Part shown: positions 1-5,187 of the stretch, in pieces
Layout: each line of letters begins with the position of its first letter
How positions within the stretch are numbered: the first letter of the stretch is position 1
From: Bacteroidales bacterium
GTDB taxonomy: Bacteria; Bacteroidota; Bacteroidia; Bacteroidales; UBA932
Assembly (NCBI GenBank): GCA_017471085.1
Contig: JAFUWW010000114.1
Location: 1 to 5,187 of the forward strand
Length of the DNA: 5,187 bases
Direction of reading: 5' to 3'
Made by a program: the position numbers and the translations under genes
The notes under the pieces: model-generated
The model's input: the letters and a program-made list of their open reading frames with translations, nothing else
Told to the model about the DNA's origin: nothing
Databases searched by the model: none

Positions 1-47
1 GCCGAAAGGAGCGCCGCCAAAAACCAGATATGCAACCTGCTGCCCAT
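1..47 (-). CDS. Possible 5' end of an exported protein (partial)
   Basis: An ATG at 47-45 on the minus strand opens a frame that reads MGSRLHIWFLAALLS and runs off the window edge. The pattern (one arginine, then a hydrophobic run ending in small residues) is what the start of a signal peptide looks like, so the product is probably secreted or a lipoprotein. The start lies 39 bases after the GH92 stop codon in the same direction, so it could be the next gene of the same transcript. There is no Shine-Dalgarno sequence, as is common in Bacteroidota. A competing frame starts at 70 (MTDLNFETW...) and is also open to the edge, but it has no export-like character. Only about 15 codons are visible, so no function can be given. 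Confidence 0.45.
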   Translation of the reverse strand, partial: MGSRLHIWFLAALLS

Positions 48-86
48 GTTTCAAAGTTTAAATCCGTCATCCGGCCTTTCCTTGCA

Positions 87-2336
87 TCAGAAGGAGGAAA
101 AAGAATAAGGCCTGTCTTCCGGAGCGGTGCCCCGCGACAGTTCCGGCACCGAGGACAAGGTAAAACGGAGGCGGGCACCCTTCACCAGATCGCTGTGCCG
201 CAGGTAATTCCGCGTCCATTTTGTGCCGTTCAGGGTAAGCCGCCGCACATAGCAGCCCTCGGCTCCGGGGGCTTCGATCACAACGTCGCCGCCCGTCAGA
301 TGCAGGGTGGCTTTCCGGAAAAGGGGCGTTCCCAGGGCATACTCCCCAGAGCCGGGACAGACAGGATAAAAGCCCAGCGCGGAGAACACATACCAGGCCG
401 ATGTCTGGCCGTTGTCCTCGTCGCCGCAGTAACCGTCGGCCCAGGGGGTATAGAACTTCTCCATCACTTCGCGGATGCGCGCCTGGGCTTTCCAGGGCTG
501 GCCGCACCAGTCGTAGAGATAGAGCATGTGCTGGACAGGCTGGTTGCCATGGGCGTAATTGCCCATGTTCATCACCGTCATCTCCACAATCTCGTGGATG
601 GGAAAGCCGTAGTAGCTGTCATCGTACCTGGGCGGCATGGCAAACACCGTATCCAGCTGGGCGGCAAATGCTTCCGGACCTCCCATCAGGCCGATGAGCC
701 CCGCCGGGTCGTGGAAAACACTCCAGGTGTAGTGCAGGCTGTTCCCTTCGGTGAAGTCGCCGCCCCACTTGAGCGGGGAAAACGGCCGGCGGAAGGTGCC
801 GGAAAGCGATTTCCCGTTCATCAGGCCATACTCCGGGTCATAGAGGTTCCGGTAGTTCAGGGCGGCTTTCCGGTAGGGTTCCAACGCTTCCTCCGGTTTG
901 CCCAAAACCTTTCCCAGCTGCCAGATGCACCAGTCGTCATAGGCATATTCCAACGTCCTGGCCGCGCTCTCGCTGACGCCCACGTCGCAGGGCACATAGC
1001 CCAGGCTGTCATAAAACCGCCAGCCCGCCCTGCCGGTAGAACTCACCCCGGGGTGCACGGCATGGGCGCCATGGGTCACAGCCTCCCAAAGGGCTCCGAT
1101 GTCATAGCCCCGGATACCTTTGAGCCAGGCATCGGCCACTACAGAGGCGCTGTTGTTGCCCACCATGCAGTCGCGGTGGCCGGGAGAGGCCCATTCCGGG
1201 AGAAAGCCGCTTTCCAGATAATCGTTCACAAGGCCCTCCTGCACCTTGGCGCTCTGCTCCGGATACAGCAGGTTCAACAGGGGAAAAAGGCTCCGGAAGG
1301 TGTCCCAGAAGCCCGTGTCGGTGAAAAAATATCCTTTTTCCACCTGCCCGTTGTGAGGACTGTAATGCACGCGCTCCCCCGCCGCCGTGATTTCGGAAAG
1401 ATCCCGCGGAAACAGGAGGGTCCGGTACAGACAACTGTAGAAGGTGCGGAGATGGTCCAGGTTTCCATCCTCCACTTCCACGCGCCCGAGAGCCTCGTTC
1501 CAGGCCTTGCGGGCATCGGCCTTCACCTCCTCGAAAGGCTTTCCCTTCACCTCCTCCAGGTTTGTAAGCGCCTGGTCCTGAGAAATAAAGGACGATGCCA
1601 CCCGCACCTCCACCACCTGCCCTTTCGTGGTGGGGAACCCCAGGAGCAGCTGCGCATGGTCGCCTTCCTCCCTGTCGATGACGGTGAAAGGGGTGTCGGA
1701 CTCCAGCACCAGATAATTGCGGAAACCCTCGGCCACCCCGCCGTGGTTGTGGGCGTTCCAGCCGGTGACCCGGTTACCGTCGGGGTGCAGCTGGCTGCCG
1801 CCGGGGAAGCCGTCCACCACCAGGTAACTCATTTCCGCCTCCGGATAGGTGAAGCGGAAGACGGCGGCACGGGAGGTGGGGGTGAGTTCCGCCAGCACGT
1901 CATGGTCGGCCAGATACACGCTGTAATAATAGGGCGTGGCTGTTTCGGTCTTGTGCGAGAACCAGCTCCCGCGGGCTTCCTGGTCCATGTAGGGACCGGT
2001 GGTCACGGGCATCAACGAGAAAGCACCGTAGTCGTTGATCCAGGGCGATGGCTGGTGGGTCTGCTTGAGGCCGCGGATATGGGTGGCGTCGTAGCGGTAG
2101 GTCCATCCGTCGCCGTCGGCACCGGTCTGCGGGGTCCAGAAATTCATGCCCCAGGGCACAGCGACTGCCGGGTAGGTGTTGCCTGTGGAGAGATTGTAGG
2201 TGGAGGCCGATCCCATCAGCGGATTCACATAATCCACCGGCCCTCCCGTCATCCCCGGCTTGACCGGGGATCTGTTCCGGGAGCACGAAAGGGTCAGCAA
2301 CATCGGCAATATCAGGAGAAGGAATTGATTTTTCAT
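87..2336 (-). CDS. GH92 exo-alpha-mannosidase lipoprotein, probably alpha-1,2-specific
   Basis: This is a complete 749-residue protein of glycoside hydrolase family 92, a family of calcium-dependent inverting exo-alpha-mannosidases that release mannose from N-glycans or mannan. Residues 1-18 are a lipoprotein signal (MKNQFLLL, lipobox LTLSC, lipidated Cys18). The residues after the cysteine (SRNRS) lack the acidic surface-export signal, so a periplasm-facing anchor is likely. The N-terminal beta-sandwich starts at PVDYVNPLMG (33-42) and runs to about 275; the (alpha/alpha)6 catalytic domain fills about 285-740. Hallmarks are GFWDTFRSLFPLL (342-354), FTEGNSLHYTW (528-538), AHGNQP (595-600) and GDEDNGQTSAWY (638-649). 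By recollection of Bacteroides BT3990, Glu530 corresponds to the general acid, Asp639/Asp641 to the base pair, and His581-Glu582 to the pair linked to alpha-1,2 preference; all sit at the same offset of three. I chose the ATG at 2336 over an in-frame TTG at 2360 because it starts directly at the signal peptide. Length is normal and no key residue is missing. Confidence 0.95.
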   Translation of the reverse strand: MKNQFLLLILPMLLTLSCSRNRSPVKPGMTGGPVDYVNPLMGSASTYNLSTGNTYPAVAVPWGMNFWTPQTGADGDGWTYRYDATHIRGLKQTHQPSPWINDYGAFSLMPVTTGPYMDQEARGSWFSHKTETATPYYYSVYLADHDVLAELTPTSRAAVFRFTYPEAEMSYLVVDGFPGGSQLHPDGNRVTGWNAHNHGGVAEGFRNYLVLESDTPFTVIDREEGDHAQLLLGFPTTKGQVVEVRVASSFISQDQALTNLEEVKGKPFEEVKADARKAWNEALGRVEVEDGNLDHLRTFYSCLYRTLLFPRDLSEITAAGERVHYSPHNGQVEKGYFFTDTGFWDTFRSLFPLLNLLYPEQSAKVQEGLVNDYLESGFLPEWASPGHRDCMVGNNSASVVADAWLKGIRGYDIGALWEAVTHGAHAVHPGVSSTGRAGWRFYDSLGYVPCDVGVSESAARTLEYAYDDWCIWQLGKVLGKPEEALEPYRKAALNYRNLYDPEYGLMNGKSLSGTFRRPFSPLKWGGDFTEGNSLHYTWSVFHDPAGLIGLMGGPEAFAAQLDTVFAMPPRYDDSYYGFPIHEIVEMTVMNMGNYAHGNQPVQHMLYLYDWCGQPWKAQARIREVMEKFYTPWADGYCGDEDNGQTSAWYVFSALGFYPVCPGSGEYALGTPLFRKATLHLTGGDVVIEAPGAEGCYVRRLTLNGTKWTRNYLRHSDLVKGARLRFTLSSVPELSRGTAPEDRPYSFSSF
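2251..2271. repeat. Palindromic repeat-like element inside the GH92 coding sequence
   Basis: Arms ATCCCCGG (2251-2258) and CCGGGGAT (2264-2271) are perfect inverted complements around the 5-base loop CTTGA. The core and its flank (CCGTC before it, CTGTT after it) resemble the short palindromic repeats with a GTCATCCC...GGGATC core that are scattered between genes in many bacterial genomes; this resemblance is from memory. Here it is in frame and encodes residues 22-29 of the GH92 precursor (RSPVKPGM), between lipidated Cys18 and the first conserved GH92 residues at 33. Whether it belongs to a genome-wide repeat family cannot be told from this window. Confidence 0.6.
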
Positions 2337-2341
2337 GCTTT

Positions 2342-2357
2342 CGGAGGTATTTCTCCG
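2342..2357 (-). promoter_or_regulatory. Small hairpin in the GH92 leader
   Basis: On the minus strand, arms CGGAG (2357-2353) and CTCCG (2346-2342) pair perfectly over a 6-base loop, ending five bases before the GH92 start codon. The first arm contains a GGAG that could act as a ribosome binding site, but it is 16 bases from the ATG, which is long. The hairpin would be intact only in transcripts that enter from upstream, since the predicted promoter at 2358-2365 should start RNA within or close to it. A role in translation control is inference; a 5-bp stem can arise by chance. Confidence 0.3.
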
Positions 2358-2365
2358 CAAATTTA
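2358..2365 (-). promoter_or_regulatory. Putative Bacteroidota -7 promoter box for GH92
   Basis: The minus strand reads TAAATTTG here, an exact match to the TAnnTTTG -7 consensus used by the primary sigma factor of Bacteroidota. It ends 21 bases before the GH92 ATG, which would give a leader of roughly 15 bases. No clear TTG/TTTG -33 element is visible at the expected 17-22 base spacing, so the match is incomplete. If real, GH92 can be transcribed independently of the GH3 gene. Confidence 0.45.
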
Positions 2366-2375
2366 GCTTTTTTTC

Positions 2376-2468
2376 ATGAAAAGAATCTTGTTTGCCCTGA
2401 TACTCCTGTCCGGGCTATGTTCCGCCCTGCAAGCCCAGGTCAGAGGACCTGGAAATCGAGGGATTTGA
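2376..2468 (+). pseudogene. Orphan signal peptide: remnant 5' end of a lost exported-protein gene
   Basis: A 30-codon plus-strand ORF starts ATGAAAAGAATC at 2376 and ends with TGA at 2466-2468. Its first 20 residues have every part of a type I signal peptide: basic start MKR, hydrophobic core ILFALILLSGLCSAL, and an ALQA|Q cleavage site with Gln at +1, which is common in Bacteroidota. The reading after the cleavage site (VRGPGNRGI) is short and unlike any mature domain. It enters the 3' end of the oppositely oriented GH3 gene, whose stop codon begins two bases after the Gln codon. The simplest reading is that a divergent gene next to GH92 lost everything after its signal peptide. An expressed tiny secreted peptide, an assembly misjoin, or chance are alternatives. 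No TAnnTTTG box is visible upstream on the plus strand. Confidence 0.5.
2435..2452. repeat. Inverted repeat spanning the GH3 stop codon
   Basis: Arms CCAGGTC (2435-2441) and GACCTGG (2446-2452) are perfect inverted complements with the 4-base loop AGAG. The GH3 stop codon (2440-2442) lies within it. On the minus strand it could form a 7-bp hairpin in the RNA at the end of the GH3 gene, but no run of U follows on either strand, so it is not a typical intrinsic terminator. One arm belongs to the end of the orphan signal peptide and the other to the last codons of GH3, which makes it a candidate rearrangement joint. Confidence 0.5.
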
Positions 2469-5037
2469 GGTCGCGGTCGGCGGAGGAGGTTCCATAGAGG
2501 ATCCGGTACTTGCCGGGACGGACAGCCAGGCCGTCGGCACCGTCATAGTACTCGAACGCCTCGGGAGCCAGGTCGATGGCTACGCTGGCCGTGGCACCGG
2601 GTGCCAGGGAAACGCGCTGGAAGCCCTTCAGTCCCTTGATGGGAGCATCCGGATTGTCCAGACTCTTCACATACACCTGTACCACCTGGTCGCCGGCGAC
2701 GGCACCGGTGTTGGTCACGGGAACGGTCACTTTCACACCCTTTCCGGCCTTCACGGAAGCCTTGGAAAGCTTGCCCTCTCCGATGGAGAAAGTGGTGTAG
2801 CTGAGGCCGTATCCGAACGGATACTGCGGTTCGCCATGGAAATAACGATAGGTGCGGCCTTCCATGCTGTAGTCCATAAAGTCGGGCAGCTGGTCGGTGG
2901 AGGCGTAGAAGGTGACGGGCAGTTTGCCTGAAGGATTGTACTTGCCCAGGAGGATATCGGCCACGGCCTCGGCACCGCCTTCACCGCCGTACCAGGCCTG
3001 GAGAAGGGCGTCATAGGTGTCATCCACGCTGGCAAAGCCGATGGCGGAGCCGGAACAGTTCACGAAGATGACCGGCTTGCCGGTGGCACGGAGGGCCTTC
3101 AGGAGGCGCTGCTGCACGGCGGGCAGTTCGATATCGGCCTTGTCGCCGCCTTCCCCTTCAAGCTGGGCGGAGATGCCGCCCACCATCACGTAAGCGTCCA
3201 CGTCACCGATGGAGGCGGTAAGGGCCTGGAAATCGGCCAGGTTGCGCTCGCAGAACTGGGCGGTGAACATGGCGAACGGGGAAGGTCCCTTCACATAGTC
3301 GATGCGGATATCGTAGGTGCGGCCGGCCACCACCTGGAGTTCCTTGTACGGCAGTTCTGCGAAGCGGCTGCGGCGGAAGGCGGCCATTCCCCTGGACTCG
3401 TCCACCACCTTGCCGTTCACGGTGAGCTTGTAGCCGTTGTCACCGGAGATGTAATATTTGAGCACGCCCGTGAAACCGGCCGTCCACTTGCCCGTAGCAC
3501 GGGCGGAGAAATCGGTGGTGTTCACGCCGTCGGCAAAGCCATAGCCGCCGAAGGTGCTGAAATTCACCGTGGTATAGTAACCTGTGGCAGCCGGGGTTCC
3601 TTTCTGGTCCTTGTTGTTGAAGAACTCTACATAGAGACCCTTTCCGCCGTTGAATTCGGCCATGTGGTTCACGGTATTGTACTCGTCCACCAGCTCGCAG
3701 GCTTTGTCATAGAGTACCTCGGTGCCGGGCAGGGCGGCGCGGATCCCTTCCAGGATGGACTGGGTGTGCTCCTTGGTAGGGGTTCCGCCGTAATTGCCGT
3801 TCAGGAGGGCGGCATCATCGGCATTGGGGCCCACCACCGCCAGGCGCTTCAGGCCCGAAGAGAGGGGCAGGACGCCGTTGTTCTTGAGGAGCACCATGGA
3901 TTCGCGGGCTGCCTGCACGGCCAGGGCGTGATGTTCGGGGCTGCTGATAACTTCGGGTTTCAGGCCCGCCCAGGGCAGTTTTTCGGCCGGGTCGAACATA
4001 CCCAGTTCGAAGCGGCCCCTGAGCACATAGCGGAGGGCATTGTCGATGTCGGCCTCGCTGATAAGGCCCTGCTCCAGGCCTTCCTTGAGGAAACGGAAGC
4101 TGCGGCCGCACTCCAGGTCGGTGCCGTTGAGGACGGCGTCTACGGAAGCGTGAACCGCGTCGGGATGGGTCTCGTGCTGTCCCTTGGTGTAGAAGTTGTT
4201 GATGGCGTCGCAGTCGGTGAGGATGATGCCGTCGTAACCCCACTTGTTGCGGAGGATGTCCATGAGCAGGCGGTCGCTCATGCAGCAGGGATCGCCTTCG
4301 TAGCGCTGGTAGGCGCACATTACCTCGCGCACCTTTCCGTCGATCACCAGGGTCTTGAAAGCAGGAAGGTAGGTTTCCCAGAGGTCGCGCATGGAAACGG
4401 ATACGTCCATGCTGTGGCGGAGCGGTTCGGGACCGCTGTGCACGGCATAGTGCTTGGCGCACGCATGGGTCTTGTAGTAAGTGCCGTCGAAGCTCTGCAT
4501 GCCCAGGACGGTCTGCAGGCCCATCACGCTGGTCAGGTACGGGTCTTCCCCGCAGGTCTCCTGGCCGCGCCCCCAGCGGGGATCCCGGAAGATGTTCACA
4601 TTGGGGCACCAGAAGGAGAGCTCCGGATTGGCCGGGTAGTAGCGGGCGTCGTCCCCCACGTTCCACTCGCGCTCGGAGCGGTTCCAGTTGGCACGGGCCT
4701 CATCGCTCACCGTCTCGTAGATCTTCCGCATCTGCACAGGGTTGAAAGAGGCCGCCAGGCCGATGTTCTGCGGATACACGGTGTAGTCCGATGCCACAAT
4801 CCCATGGCAGGCCTCGCTCCACCAGTTATAGGCCGGAATGCCCAGCCGGTCCACGGAGACCGACTTGTTCATCATCAGACCCACCTTCTCTTCCGGGGTA
4901 AGGAGGGAAAGCAGGTTTTCCACCCTGTCGTCCGTGGAAAGTCGCGGGTTCTGGAAAGGATACTCGTACCGTGCCCCCTGGTTGCAGGAGACCATCAGCG
5001 CCCCCGAGAGGGCCATCGTCAATAGAATCTTTTTCAT
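2440..5037 (-). CDS. GH3 beta-xylosidase-like lipoprotein with inserted PA14 domain
   Basis: This is a complete 865-residue retaining glycoside hydrolase of family 3, expected to remove single beta-linked sugars from oligosaccharide ends. Residues 1-18 form a lipoprotein signal (MKKILLTMALSGALMVSC, lipidated Cys18); the following NQGAR has no acidic surface-export signal, so the enzyme probably faces the periplasm. The N-terminal catalytic barrel is about 35-345 and holds NWWSEACHG (71-79), DPRWGRGQETCGEDP (152-166), KHY (195-197) and the nucleophile Asp275 in ILTDCDAI. The second domain starts near 383 (LLKNNGVLPL), is interrupted by PA14 at about 465-598, and resumes with QLEGEGGD, where Glu627 is the likely acid/base. 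A fibronectin-III-like domain closes the protein (about 773-850, GLKGFQRVSLAPG). The WWSEA and TDCDA motifs point to the beta-xylosidase/arabinofuranosidase clade rather than typical beta-glucosidases, but exact specificity is not decided by motifs. The ATG at 5037 starts directly at the signal peptide. It follows the upstream gene by nine bases, so the two are probably co-transcribed. Confidence 0.95.
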   Translation of the reverse strand: MKKILLTMALSGALMVSCNQGARYEYPFQNPRLSTDDRVENLLSLLTPEEKVGLMMNKSVSVDRLGIPAYNWWSEACHGIVASDYTVYPQNIGLAASFNPVQMRKIYETVSDEARANWNRSEREWNVGDDARYYPANPELSFWCPNVNIFRDPRWGRGQETCGEDPYLTSVMGLQTVLGMQSFDGTYYKTHACAKHYAVHSGPEPLRHSMDVSVSMRDLWETYLPAFKTLVIDGKVREVMCAYQRYEGDPCCMSDRLLMDILRNKWGYDGIILTDCDAINNFYTKGQHETHPDAVHASVDAVLNGTDLECGRSFRFLKEGLEQGLISEADIDNALRYVLRGRFELGMFDPAEKLPWAGLKPEVISSPEHHALAVQAARESMVLLKNNGVLPLSSGLKRLAVVGPNADDAALLNGNYGGTPTKEHTQSILEGIRAALPGTEVLYDKACELVDEYNTVNHMAEFNGGKGLYVEFFNNKDQKGTPAATGYYTTVNFSTFGGYGFADGVNTTDFSARATGKWTAGFTGVLKYYISGDNGYKLTVNGKVVDESRGMAAFRRSRFAELPYKELQVVAGRTYDIRIDYVKGPSPFAMFTAQFCERNLADFQALTASIGDVDAYVMVGGISAQLEGEGGDKADIELPAVQQRLLKALRATGKPVIFVNCSGSAIGFASVDDTYDALLQAWYGGEGGAEAVADILLGKYNPSGKLPVTFYASTDQLPDFMDYSMEGRTYRYFHGEPQYPFGYGLSYTTFSIGEGKLSKASVKAGKGVKVTVPVTNTGAVAGDQVVQVYVKSLDNPDAPIKGLKGFQRVSLAPGATASVAIDLAPEAFEYYDGADGLAVRPGKYRILYGTSSADRDLKSLDFQVL
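3244..3645 (-). other. PA14 domain encoded within the GH3 gene
   Basis: Residues about 465-598 of the GH3 protein have PA14 character: a start of the type GLYVEFFNN, then FSARATGKWTAGFTGVLKYYISGDNGYKLTVNGK split around residues 510-543, and an ending YDIRIDYVKG...FTAQF. PA14 is a beta-barrel often found inserted in GH3 enzymes, where it can reach over the active site and restrict which substrates fit. Boundaries are by eye. It separates the nucleophile (Asp275) from the proposed acid/base (Glu627) in sequence. Confidence 0.8.
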
Positions 5038-5046
5038 ATAGCGTAT

Positions 5047-5187
5047 TTATTGTTTGTAGCGAAGTTCTCTGAACGGCCGCACCGGGTCGTTGGTAAAAAT
5101 CCTGATTTCAAAGGCCTTCAAGGCCGATTTCGCCACTACCTTCACCTTCTTCCCGGGGGCCACCCGGGTGCCGGGCTTCAGATTCAC
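5047..5187 (-). CDS. C-terminal end of an unrecognised protein (partial)
   Basis: The last 46 codons and TAA stop of a gene that enters from beyond the window. The visible part reads as alternating polar and hydrophobic strands: VNLKPGTRVAPGKKVKVVAK at the start, then FEIRIFTNDPV, ending FRELRYKQ. This looks like the closing strands of a beta-sandwich, such as are often found at the ends of secreted carbohydrate-active enzymes, but I do not recognise the family. The frame is open to the edge, the codon choice is GC-rich like its neighbours, and the stop lies only nine bases before the GH3 start, so it is very likely a real gene in the same transcript. No function is assigned. Confidence 0.8.
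   Translation of the reverse strand: MNLKPGTRVAPGKKVKVVAKSALKAFEIRIFTNDPVRPFRELRYKQ

Noticed and set aside
48..62. Promoter-like TAAACTTTG ahead of the partial gene at 47
   Set aside because: The spacing between TA and TTTG is one base too long for the consensus, and it lies only about four bases from the ATG, so transcription would start inside the gene.
64..76. CCGTCATCC just after GH92, shared with the flank and first arm of the palindrome at 2251-2271
   Set aside because: Only nine bases match and there is no second arm, so a decayed repeat copy cannot be separated from chance.
2334..2360. TTG at 2360 as the GH92 start, adding MRRNTSES
   Set aside because: The ATG at 2336 starts directly at a normal lipoprotein signal peptide; the TTG start would overlap the putative -7 box and put eight extra polar residues in front of it.
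30..2366. A 778-codon plus-strand open frame opposite the GH92 gene
   Set aside because: It mirrors the GH92 gene, its product is a low-complexity mix rich in His, Gly, Val, Pro and Arg with no recognisable domain, and open antisense frames are expected opposite GC-rich genes. The GH92 reading has full family motifs.
2371..2382. Palindrome TTTTCATGAAAA
   Set aside because: It is explained by a T run followed by the ATGAAAA start of the orphan signal-peptide ORF; the match stops at once outside the 12 bases.
3664..5025. A 453-codon plus-strand open frame opposite the GH3 gene
   Set aside because: Same reasoning: an antisense shadow of an unmistakable GH3 gene, with repetitive His/Gly/Val/Ala composition and no domain or translation signal.
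5161..5170. Perfect palindrome CACCCGGGTG
   Set aside because: It lies in GC-rich coding sequence (ACC CGG GTG codons) with no repeat partner in the window; ten bases of this composition are expected by chance.

Overview
The window looks like a carbohydrate-degradation locus from a GC-rich member of the Bacteroidota. The evidence for the phylum is two large glycoside hydrolases with lipoprotein signal peptides in the style of that phylum, no classical Shine-Dalgarno spacing ahead of the starts, and a TAAATTTG box matching the Bacteroidota -7 promoter motif (TAnnTTTG). Genus cannot be read from the sequence. All substantial genes lie on the minus strand, so the transcription order is from high to low coordinates.

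Layout in transcription order: (1) 5187-5047, the last 46 codons of an unrecognised protein cut by the window edge. (2) Nine bases later, 5037-2440, a complete 865-residue family GH3 lipoprotein. It belongs to the beta-xylosidase-like clade and has a PA14 domain inserted in its second catalytic domain. (3) A 103-base spacer (2337-2439) holding a putative promoter, two small inverted repeats and an out-of-place plus-strand ORF that begins with a full signal peptide. (4) 2336-87, a complete 749-residue GH92 exo-alpha-mannosidase lipoprotein, most likely alpha-1,2-specific. (5) Thirty-nine bases later, 47-1, the possible first 15 codons of another exported protein cut by the window edge. No gene-free stretch exceeds 300 bases, and no RNA gene, CRISPR array or insertion sequence is visible.

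The two enzymes are both predicted to be membrane-anchored lipoproteins that trim oligosaccharides from the non-reducing end. One removes a beta-linked sugar, probably xylose; the other removes alpha-mannose. The pairing fits a polysaccharide-utilisation-type locus. One substrate that would need both activities is the xylosylated, mannose-bearing plant N-glycan, but this is inference; no SusC/SusD pair, sulfatase or regulator is in view.

Two details stand out. First, a perfect 8-bp-arm palindrome resembling a dispersed intergenic repeat sits in frame inside the GH92 gene, between the lipidated cysteine and the start of the GH92 domain. Second, a decapitated signal-peptide ORF faces the GH3 gene head-on and ends over its 3' end, and an inverted repeat spans the GH3 stop codon at the same point. 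This looks like the scar of a rearrangement that replaced an older plus-strand gene.
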